NCBI GenBank assembly: GCA_050248795.1
Contig: JBFWRS010000090.1
Span: 1-6,319, forward strand
Length of the DNA: 6,319 nt
Source: CAZTDU01 sp050248795
GTDB lineage: Bacteria; Pseudomonadota; Gammaproteobacteria; Burkholderiales; SG8-39
Direction of reading: 5' to 3'
How positions within the stretch are numbered: the first letter of the stretch is position 1; each line of letters opens with the position of its first letter. The notes under the pieces were generated by a model. It made no database searches. It was not told the origin of the DNA and saw only the letters and a list, made by a program, of their open reading frames with translations. The translations under genes and the position numbers were made by a program. Below, in pieces: positions 1 through 6,163 of this stretch.

Positions 1-2
1 AC

Positions 3-1796
3 ATGGGCAAGAACATGGACATCCCGGCGCAGGCAGTGGTCGCCGGCAAGCAGCGCATGACGCCGTCCGAGGCGTTCATCGAGACCCTCGCCGCGCAGGG
101 CGTGAAGAACGTCTTCGGCATCGTCGGCTCGGCCTACATGGACGCACTGGATCTCTTTCCGGCCGCGGGCATTCGCTTCATCCCCACGGTGCACGAGCAG
201 GGCTCGGCGCACATGGCGGATGGCTACTACCGCGTCACCGGCAAGCACGGCGTGTGCATCGGCCAGAACGGCCCGGGCATCACCAACTTCGTCACTGCCA
301 TCGCCGCCGCGTACTGGGCGCACAGCGCGGTGGTCGCGATCACGCCGGAGACCGGCTCGATGGGCATCGGCCTGGGCGGCTTCCAGGAAACCGACCAGCT
401 GCCGATCTTCTCCAAGATCACCAAGTACCAGGCACACGTGAACAATCCGGCGCGCATGGCCGAGCTCACCGCGCGCGCCTTCGACCGCGCGATCCTCGAG
501 ATGGGGCCGACACAGCTGAACATTCCGCGCGACTATTTCTACGGCGAGCTCGAGTGCGAGATCCCGCAGCCGATCCGCATCGAGCGCGGCCCGGGCGGCA
601 GCGCGAGCCTGGACGCTGCGGCCGACGTGCTGGCGAACGCGAAGTTCCCGGTGATCATCGCCGGCGGCGGCGTCATCGCCGCCGAGGGCGTGGACGCCTG
701 CGTCGCGCTGGCCGAGGCGCTGGATGCGCCGGTGTGCAATTCTTACCTGCATAACGACACCTTCCCGGCGAACCATCGCCTGTGGTGCGGGCCGCTGGGC
801 TATCACGGCTCCAAGGCGGCGATGAAGGTGATTTCGAAGGCCGACGTGGTGATCGCGCTCGGCTCGCGCCTCGGACCTTTCGGCGTGCTGCCGCAGTACG
901 GCTTCGACTACTGGCCGGCGAACGCCAAGCTGGTGCAGATCGACGCCGATCCGAAGGTGCTCGGACTGGTGAAGAAGACATCGGTGACGGTCAATGGCGA
1001 CGCGCGCGAAGCGGCGCTGGCGCTGGTGGCGCGGCTGAAGGGCCGCAAGCTCGCGGGCGAGGCGAACAAGGCCGAGCGCCTGGGCGTGGTGAAGGCGGAG
1101 AAGGAAGCCTGGGCCAAGGAACTTGCCACCTGGGACCACGAGAAGGACGAGTGGAGCCTCGAAGTGGCGAAGGGCTCCAAGTACATGCACCCGCGCATGA
1201 TGCTGCGCGAGCTGGAAAAGGCGATGCCGGAAGACGCCATGGTGTCCACCGACATCGGCAACATCTGCCAGGTGGCGAATTCGTACTTGAAATTCAACCG
1301 CCCGCGCAGCATGTTCGGCGCCATGATGTTCGGCAACTGCGGCTATGCGTTCCCGACCATGATCGGCTGCAAGGTCGGCGCGCCGGATCGTACCGCGGTG
1401 GCCTACGTCGGCGACGGCGCCTGGGGCATGAGCTTCGGCGAGATCCTCACCTGCGTGCGCGAGAACATCCCGGTTACGGCCGTGGTGTTCAACAACGAGC
1501 AGTGGGGCGCCGAGAAGAAGAACCACGTCGACTTCTATTCCAACCGCTTCCTCGGCGTGAACCTGGAGAACCCCAGCTTCGCCGGCATCGCCAAGGCGAT
1601 GGGCGCCGAGGGCATCGTCGTCGACAAGGTGTCGAACGTGGGCGATGCGTTCCGAGCCGCGTGCAAGGCGCAGAAGGAAGGCAAGACCACCATCGTCGAG
1701 ATGATGTGCACGCGCGAGCTGGGCGACCCGTTCCGCCGCGATGCGCTGAAGAAGCCCGCGAGGATGCTGGCGAAGTACAAGGCCTTCTCGGCCTAG
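3..1796 (+). CDS. xsc: Sulfoacetaldehyde acetyltransferase (Xsc), ThDP-dependent
   Basis: Cytoplasmic thiamine-diphosphate enzyme (EC 2.3.3.15) that converts sulfoacetaldehyde plus phosphate to acetyl phosphate and sulfite, the step where taurine, isethionate and other C2 sulfonate routes converge. The 597 residues match the family's usual length of about 590-600. In order: an N-terminal pyrimidine-binding domain with the cofactor-activating glutamate in VHEQG (E65) and the NGPGITN loop (89-95); a central domain (about 200-345); and a C-terminal pyrophosphate-binding domain with GDG at 470-472 and NN at 497-498, the classical Mg-ThDP motif. Stretches such as GFQETDQLPIFSK and the C-terminal RELGDPFRRDALKKP are typical of Xsc rather than of acetolactate synthase. 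The start is uncertain: in-frame ATGs lie at 3, 15 and 57, none has a visible Shine-Dalgarno site, and only two bases precede the first. Homologues usually begin a few residues before MTPSEA (residue 19), so 15 or 57 is possible, and an upstream start outside the window cannot be excluded. The next gene is an exporter; the often-linked pta is not seen. Confidence 0.93.
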   Translation: MGKNMDIPAQAVVAGKQRMTPSEAFIETLAAQGVKNVFGIVGSAYMDALDLFPAAGIRFIPTVHEQGSAHMADGYYRVTGKHGVCIGQNGPGITNFVTAIAAAYWAHSAVVAITPETGSMGIGLGGFQETDQLPIFSKITKYQAHVNNPARMAELTARAFDRAILEMGPTQLNIPRDYFYGELECEIPQPIRIERGPGGSASLDAAADVLANAKFPVIIAGGGVIAAEGVDACVALAEALDAPVCNSYLHNDTFPANHRLWCGPLGYHGSKAAMKVISKADVVIALGSRLGPFGVLPQYGFDYWPANAKLVQIDADPKVLGLVKKTSVTVNGDAREAALALVARLKGRKLAGEANKAERLGVVKAEKEAWAKELATWDHEKDEWSLEVAKGSKYMHPRMMLRELEKAMPEDAMVSTDIGNICQVANSYLKFNRPRSMFGAMMFGNCGYAFPTMIGCKVGAPDRTAVAYVGDGAWGMSFGEILTCVRENIPVTAVVFNNEQWGAEKKNHVDFYSNRFLGVNLENPSFAGIAKAMGAEGIVVDKVSNVGDAFRAACKAQKEGKTTIVEMMCTRELGDPFRRDALKKPARMLAKYKAFSA

Positions 1797-1805
1797 CAGC
1801 GCGAA

Positions 1806-2555
1806 TTGGACCAGGTACTCGTCGCCGCGGGCGGTGCCTGGCAGCTCGCCTGGGCCCTCGCGGTCGTGTTCGTCGCCTACGCGCTGCGCGGCGCGACCGG
1901 GTTCGGCGCCGGCGTGGTGTCGATCCCGCTGCTGCTGTTTGCGCTGCCGCTGCCGGTGGTGATCCCGCTGGTCACCGCGATGGGCATGGTGGCGTCCTTC
2001 GGCCAGGCGGTGCACCAGCGGCGCGCGGTCTACTGGCCTGGCCTGTGGCGGCTGATCCTGCCGACGCTCGTCGGCGTTGCCGCCGGGCTGTGGCTGTTCG
2101 CCTCGATCGATTCGAAGTTGCTGTTGCGCGCGCTGGCGCTGTTCATCATCGGCTACGCGCTGTCGGGCTACCTGCCGTGGCGGTTCGCCGGCGCCGCGCC
2201 GCGCTGGCTGGGCCCGCCTGCCGGCGCGCTCGGCGGCTTCGTCGCCACCGTGTTCGGCGGCATGGCCGGGCCGCTATTCGTCGTCTACCTGCGCACCTTG
2301 GCGCTGGACAAGACCCGCTTTCGCGCCACGGTGTCGGTGTCGCTGTTGAGCGTGAGCATGCTGCGCGCCGCCGGCTACGGCAGCATCGGCCTGTACGACG
2401 CGCGGGTACTGTGGATACTGGCCGCGACCCTGCCGGTGGTGGTCGTGGCGATGGTGGCGGGCGACTACTGGCACGCGAAGCTGGACGAGACGCGCTTCGG
2501 CCACGTCGTCGCTGTGCTGCTCGCGCTGAGCGGCGTCGCGCTGCTGTTCAAGTAG
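1806..2555 (+). CDS. TauE/SafE (TSUP) family membrane exporter, probable sulfite exporter
   Basis: Polytopic inner-membrane protein of 249 residues, the normal size for TauE/SafE (DUF81) permeases. It has about seven to eight hydrophobic segments and the two-repeat architecture of the family. The first repeat carries the glycine-rich turn RGATGFGAGVVSIP (28-41) and the second the matching GALGGFVATVFGGMAGP (140-156). Relatives next to sulfonate-degradation genes (TauZ, SuyZ, CuyZ types) are proposed to export sulfite. Its position 9 bases after xsc, whose reaction releases sulfite, makes that the best reading, though the substrate cannot be read from the sequence. The start is a TTG at 1806 with no convincing Shine-Dalgarno site, suggesting coupling to xsc translation. 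The next in-frame candidate, GTG at 1866, would remove most of the first membrane helix. It lies in the same frame as xsc, separated by TAG and three sense codons. Confidence 0.85.
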   Translation: MDQVLVAAGGAWQLAWALAVVFVAYALRGATGFGAGVVSIPLLLFALPLPVVIPLVTAMGMVASFGQAVHQRRAVYWPGLWRLILPTLVGVAAGLWLFASIDSKLLLRALALFIIGYALSGYLPWRFAGAAPRWLGPPAGALGGFVATVFGGMAGPLFVVYLRTLALDKTRFRATVSVSLLSVSMLRAAGYGSIGLYDARVLWILAATLPVVVVAMVAGDYWHAKLDETRFGHVVAVLLALSGVALLFK

Positions 2556-2571
2556 CCCGCGCGAAGCGGGC
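2555..2571. terminator. GC stem-loop between convergent genes, possible bidirectional terminator
   Basis: Between the exporter stop codon and the tctA stop codon lies a perfect 6-bp all-GC inverted repeat: gcccgc (2555-2560) and gcgggc (2566-2571), with the five-base loop gcgaa. Its place at a convergent junction of only 21 bases (2556-2576) fits a transcription stop for both strands. There is no T-run on either side, so it is not a textbook intrinsic terminator, and short GC palindromes arise easily in DNA this GC-rich. Confidence 0.35.
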
Positions 2572-2576
2572 AGGGC

Positions 2577-4085
2577 TCAGGCGCGGCGCGTCCGGCGCGC
2601 GCGCCACAGCATGCTGAGCAGCGGGAACACCAGCGTCAGGATCGCCAGCGCCATGACGGTGCCGCTCACCGGGCGGGTGAAGAACACCGTCCAGTCGTTG
2701 CCGAAGCTGATCATCGTCGTCATGAAGTTGGTTTCCGCCAGCGGCCCGAGGATCACGCCCAGCACCAGCGGCGCGATCGGGAAGCGCATGCGCTCGCAGA
2801 CGTAGCCGACGACGCCGAACACCACGATCAGCCAGACGTCGGTGATGTTGTTGCGCGCGGCGAACGCGCCGAGGATGCAGCACATCACGACGTAGGCGGA
2901 GACGATGACCTCGGGCAGCTCGAGCACGCGCACCAGGAAGCGCGCGGCGAAGTAGCCGATCAGGCACATGCCGATGACGCCGACGAACACCGACGCGAAC
3001 AGCGTGTAGACGATGTGGCTGGAAGTCTCGAACACCTGCGGCCCGGGCTGCAGGCCGTGCAGCATGAAGGCGCCGAGGATGATCGCGGTGGCGCCGCTGC
3101 CGGGAATCCCCATGGTGATCAGCGGGATCATCGCGCCGCCGACCGAAGAGGTGGCCGCGGTCTGCGGTGCGACGATGCCCTCGGCGATGCCCGAACCCAT
3201 GAGTTTCCTGCGCTTGCCGTGCTGCGCCTCGACGCCATAGGAAAGGAAGGACGCCACGGTAGCGCCGGCGCCCGGCACAAGGCCGATGACGATGCCAAGC
3301 AGGGTGCCGCGGCCGAAGCAGCCCTTGATCGCCAACGCCTCGCGCAGCGGCGGCAGCGTGGTGCTGACCCTGCCGACCGCCACCATGGTCGGCGACTTGA
3401 AGCCGTTCTCCATGCGTACGAATACTTCGCCAAGGCCAAACGCGCCGACCATGACGACCAGGTAGTCGATGCCGTCCGACAGGATCGGCACGCCGAAGGT
3501 GAAGCGGTGCGCGCCGTAGGTTTCGTCCACCCCGACCGTGGCGATCAGCAGCCCCACGAACAGGCTGATCAGCGCATTGGCGAGCGAGCTGCCGCCCATG
3601 GACACGACGCTGGCAAGGCCGAACACGATGATGGCGAAGTACTCGGGACTCGACAGCGTCAGCGCGATTTTCGCGATCGGCTGCGCCAGCAGCACCATGA
3701 CCACCGCCGCCGCGAGCCCGCCCACCAGCGCGGCGACCAGCGTCCAGCCCAGCGCCTCGGCGGCCTGGCCCTTGCGCGCCATGGCGTAGCCGTCCCACAG
3801 CATCGGCACGTCCATCGGCTCGCCGGGCACGCGAAACAGGATCGATGTCCACGCGCCGGCGTAGGTGCCGGCGAGGTACATCGCGGTGAGCAGGATCACC
3901 GCCGATGTCAGGTCCATGGTGTACGTGAAGGGCAGCGCCAGCACCACGCCCATCACCAGCGTCAGCCCGGGCAGCACCGCGACCAGCAGGCCGAGCAGCA
4001 GCCCGCCGAACAGCGCCAGCAGGTGCGCCGGCGTGAACACCGCGACGAAGCCGAGCGCGAGCTGGTGCAGCGTGCCTTCCATCAC
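2577..4085 (-). CDS. tctA: Tripartite tricarboxylate transporter large permease, TctA family
   Basis: Large membrane subunit of a TTT transporter, which together with TctB and a periplasmic TctC-type binding protein takes up carboxylates by secondary transport. At 502 residues it has the normal length, with roughly ten to twelve hydrophobic segments. Family signatures are clear: the first glycine/proline loop LPGLTLVMGVVLALPFT (38-54), DGYAMARKGQAAEALG (98-113), the second-half loop PGAGATVASFLSY (271-283), and GIPGSGATAIILGAFMLHG (327-345) followed by LQPGP. The first two codons are GTG (4085) and ATG (4082); either could be the start, leaving 4 or 7 bases after the tctB stop, with only a weak purine patch upstream, so translation is probably coupled. 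The segment after the first repeat reads RVPGEPMDVPMLWDGY (85-100), where many TctA proteins have a more NIPGTPSS-like sequence; this may reflect substrate specificity. Citrate is the substrate of the founding member, but homologues carry many other acids, including sulfolactate and aromatic acids. Confidence 0.93.
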   Translation of the reverse strand: MMEGTLHQLALGFVAVFTPAHLLALFGGLLLGLLVAVLPGLTLVMGVVLALPFTYTMDLTSAVILLTAMYLAGTYAGAWTSILFRVPGEPMDVPMLWDGYAMARKGQAAEALGWTLVAALVGGLAAAVVMVLLAQPIAKIALTLSSPEYFAIIVFGLASVVSMGGSSLANALISLFVGLLIATVGVDETYGAHRFTFGVPILSDGIDYLVVMVGAFGLGEVFVRMENGFKSPTMVAVGRVSTTLPPLREALAIKGCFGRGTLLGIVIGLVPGAGATVASFLSYGVEAQHGKRRKLMGSGIAEGIVAPQTAATSSVGGAMIPLITMGIPGSGATAIILGAFMLHGLQPGPQVFETSSHIVYTLFASVFVGVIGMCLIGYFAARFLVRVLELPEVIVSAYVVMCCILGAFAARNNITDVWLIVVFGVVGYVCERMRFPIAPLVLGVILGPLAETNFMTTMISFGNDWTVFFTRPVSGTVMALAILTLVFPLLSMLWRARRTRRA

Positions 4086-4089
4086 GCGC

Positions 4090-4683
4090 TCAGCGGATGC
4101 CCATCGCGCGCATCAGGAACAGCGTGAGCTGCGCGAACGGTTCGATGCCGATGGGCAGCGAGACGTAGACCACCTTCATGAAGAAATACATCATCGCCAG
4201 CGTGCCGACGACGCTGACCAGCGCGGTGACCAGCCAGCGTCGGTAGCCGCCGAGCACGACGAAGGCGGCGACGTAGGGCGCGGTGGCGAGCGCGAAGCCG
4301 AGCTTCTGCAGCGACCAGACGTACACGGCGGTAAGCACGATGCCGGACACCAGCAGCAGGGGGCGTGAGGGCGGCTGTTCCGGCACGACTTCCGCATCCG
4401 GCTCGCTCGTGCCGACCAGGTCGAGCAGCACGCCAGCGGCGTCGCGGTGGCGGCCGAACACGACCCGCTTCACCACCTCGTAGGCGCAGGTGGCGATGAT
4501 CAGGCCGAGGATCAGCATCGGCCAGAAATCCGGCCCCAGCGAACCGGCGCGGCGTTGGAACTCCATCTGCGTCGCGGCGTAGAAGAGGTAACCGGCCGCG
4601 GTGCCGACCAGCAGGTAGGGCAGCGCCGGGCCCAGCCGGGCGCTGAACGAGCCCGCGCGCCGGTGCTCAGGCGCCGCGGTCAT
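4090..4683 (-). CDS. tctB: Tripartite tricarboxylate transporter small subunit, TctB family
   Basis: Small integral-membrane subunit of the TTT transporter, partner of the TctA encoded immediately downstream. Its 197 residues contain four to five hydrophobic stretches (about 21-36, 53-70, 108-124, 130-146 and 150-169). They are split by a hydrophilic, acidic/proline-rich loop at about 80-107, the usual TctB pattern. The motif GSLGPDFWPMLI (47-58) corresponds to the family's GPGFFP-like signature, and the end motif VVYVSLPIGI (171-180) is also typical. The sequence is poorly conserved across the family, so size, topology and position carry much of the call. The ATG lies inside the end of the upstream mutase gene (17-base overlap, 4667-4683) and lacks a Shine-Dalgarno site, indicating translational coupling. 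No tctC is present in the window; the binding protein must be encoded upstream of the right edge or elsewhere. Confidence 0.87.
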   Translation of the reverse strand: MTAAPEHRRAGSFSARLGPALPYLLVGTAAGYLFYAATQMEFQRRAGSLGPDFWPMLILGLIIATCAYEVVKRVVFGRHRDAAGVLLDLVGTSEPDAEVVPEQPPSRPLLLVSGIVLTAVYVWSLQKLGFALATAPYVAAFVVLGGYRRWLVTALVSVVGTLAMMYFFMKVVYVSLPIGIEPFAQLTLFLMRAMGIR

Positions 4684-6163
4684 CGGGCAGCAGTTTGGCG
4701 ATCGGCTCGCCGATCTCGTACACGCTCGATACCGCGAGGTCCGGCCCGAACGGCACTTTCTCGCGGCTGGCGCGCCGGCGCAGGCGTGCTTCGTGCTCTT
4801 CCATGATGTCCTTCGGGAAGGGCATCAGGCCCGGGTCGAGGATGCGCAGGCAGCCGTCGGCGTCGCGCGCCGGCATGATGCGGCTCTTCACGCCGCGGTT
4901 GGGCGACCACGGGATGTCGAGCACGCCGGCCTCGAAGGCGCGCACGCTGCCGATGGCAACGTCGCCGTCGCCCATCTCGAGCACCTTGTCGACGATCGCG
5001 CGCACTTCGCGGCGGATCATTTCCTTCTCGCGCTCGAAGTCCGGCATGCCGTCCAGCCGGATGTTGCGCGCGAGGTAGATCGCCATGCGCGTCATGCGCA
5101 GGCCCTCGGCATTGGCCTGCGGCGTCGGGATGCCGAAGGCCTCGTGCGTGGTCTTGGTGGTGACGCTGATCGCGCCCGCGATCGCCGCCAGCGTGCCGCC
5201 GTACGCGATCAGCGCGGCGGACTGCGCATCGTCCTGCGGCCACGCGCCCATCCAGTGCAGCAGCGTTACCGGCGTGAACACGTCCGCGTAGCCCTTCTTC
5301 GCCAGGTACTCCTGGCACATTTCGCGGCAGACCACGGTGGCGGCCGCGTCCTGCACCAGGTGCATCGTCTCGCCCATCTCGAGGCCGTAGTTGCGCACTC
5401 CCTGCGCCGCGGCGAGCAGGCAGTCGAGCACCGCGGTGATGATCGCGATCGAGGGCGGGATGTTGGTGCCGGTGAGAAAGCCCGGCTGGCGCCGGTGCAG
5501 TTCGACGCCCGCGTCCTGGTACATGGCGACCAGGCGATCGAGGTACTGGTAGTTGCGGATGCCCTGCTCGATGGGCATTTCCTTGATGTACGAGGCGGTG
5601 TAGGCGATGCCCGAGCCGAGGTAGCCGGAGTAGCCGGCGGCATAGCCGATCTCGCCGGTCAGCTTCGGCATCGCGGTGCCGGTGAGCATGATCGCCGGCT
5701 TCTCTATCGCGTCGATCAGCTTCGCGGTGGGGCCGATGCCGTAGTTGACCATCGGGTAGCCGTTCAGCATCGAGCGGCCCGCCTTCTCGCTCTCCTCGAT
5801 GCCCTTCTGCGCCAGGTGCCAGTGCTCGTTGCGCGTGTAGCTGTCGGTGGTGGTGGGCACGATGTCCGCGTGCCCGTCGCGGTCCAGCGTTTCCATCAGC
5901 ACCTTCTGCAGCTCGAAGGTGCCGAAGCCGCCGCGCGGCTGCGTCAGGCAGCGGCCTTCGGCGTCGGCGCGGCGCAGCACCCGTGCCAGCTGCTTGTGCG
6001 GCGGCAGCGACTTGTGGCGCGCTACCGCGGCGTCGAAGTCGACCTCGGCGCCGGTGGGCCAGCGCGCCAGGTTCTGCGTGCGCATCTGCGCGAACGTGTC
6101 GTCGGCGATGCGCGCCTCGGACAGCGGGGATTCCAGCGACTCACGCAATGCCGGTGCATTCAC
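4667..6163 (-). CDS. glmE: Glutamate (methylaspartate) mutase epsilon subunit homologue, GlmE/MutE family
   Basis: Catalytic TIM-barrel subunit of an adenosylcobalamin-dependent carbon-skeleton mutase, which works with a small B12-binding subunit (GlmS). Classical members interconvert L-glutamate and (2S,3S)-3-methylaspartate. The 498 residues compare with about 483 in clostridial GlmE, and my remembered alignment is gap-free with an 11-residue offset from WPTG (35-38) to at least residue 341. Conserved landmarks: QPRGG with R77 (R66 in Clostridium cochlearium), DSYTR with R111 (R100), ESEKAGRSMLNGYP (124-137), QYLDRLV (206-212), HWMGAWPQD (303-311), and KTTHEAFGIPT with K337 and E341 (K326, E330; adenosyl contacts). 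Y188 and Y192 match Y177 and Y181. Key differences: R149 is L160, E171 is L182 and F216 is P227, so the substrate may not be glutamate. The GTG start at 6163 is supported by a strong ribosome binding site 6 bases upstream. It overlaps the GlmL-like gene upstream by 23 bases and tctB downstream by 17. No ammonia-lyase gene follows. Family confidence is high; substrate is unknown. Confidence 0.92.
   Translation of the reverse strand: MNAPALRESLESPLSEARIADDTFAQMRTQNLARWPTGAEVDFDAAVARHKSLPPHKQLARVLRRADAEGRCLTQPRGGFGTFELQKVLMETLDRDGHADIVPTTTDSYTRNEHWHLAQKGIEESEKAGRSMLNGYPMVNYGIGPTAKLIDAIEKPAIMLTGTAMPKLTGEIGYAAGYSGYLGSGIAYTASYIKEMPIEQGIRNYQYLDRLVAMYQDAGVELHRRQPGFLTGTNIPPSIAIITAVLDCLLAAAQGVRNYGLEMGETMHLVQDAAATVVCREMCQEYLAKKGYADVFTPVTLLHWMGAWPQDDAQSAALIAYGGTLAAIAGAISVTTKTTHEAFGIPTPQANAEGLRMTRMAIYLARNIRLDGMPDFEREKEMIRREVRAIVDKVLEMGDGDVAIGSVRAFEAGVLDIPWSPNRGVKSRIMPARDADGCLRILDPGLMPFPKDIMEEHEARLRRRASREKVPFGPDLAVSSVYEIGEPIAKLLPDDRGA

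Noticed and set aside
3..1796. Acetolactate synthase or sulfopyruvate decarboxylase as an alternative for the ThDP enzyme.
   Set aside because: Motifs throughout, including the C-terminal RELGDPFRRDALKKP stretch, fit Xsc. Sulfopyruvate decarboxylase is usually much shorter or split into two subunits.
1794..1808. Possible TAG readthrough fusing Xsc to the exporter.
   Set aside because: The Xsc C-terminus ends where family members normally end, and the exporter frame starts with its own helix; adjacency in the same frame has a one-in-three chance.
782..2617. Long plus-strand open frame (about 611 codons) across xsc and the exporter gene.
   Set aside because: It is very rich in arginine, glycine and alanine, has no recognisable domain, and shadows two genes with clear family motifs; long empty frames are expected in GC-rich DNA.
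2548..3852. Long minus-strand frame (about 434 codons) overlapping tctA in another frame.
   Set aside because: Low-complexity Arg/His/Ala composition, no domain, and fully covered by the clear TctA frame.
3015..4127. Plus-strand frame of about 370 codons antisense to tctA.
   Set aside because: His/Gln/Arg/Asp-rich shadow typical of the antisense of a hydrophobic GC-rich membrane gene; no start signal or family match.
4667..6163. Trimethylamine methyltransferase (MttB)-type protein as an alternative for the mutase subunit.
   Set aside because: Both are TIM barrels acting with corrinoids, but the residue-by-residue match to GlmE landmarks (QPRxG, YTR, ESEKAGRS, QWMGxxPQD-like and KTxHEAxGIPT) and the GlmL-like neighbour fit glutamate mutase.
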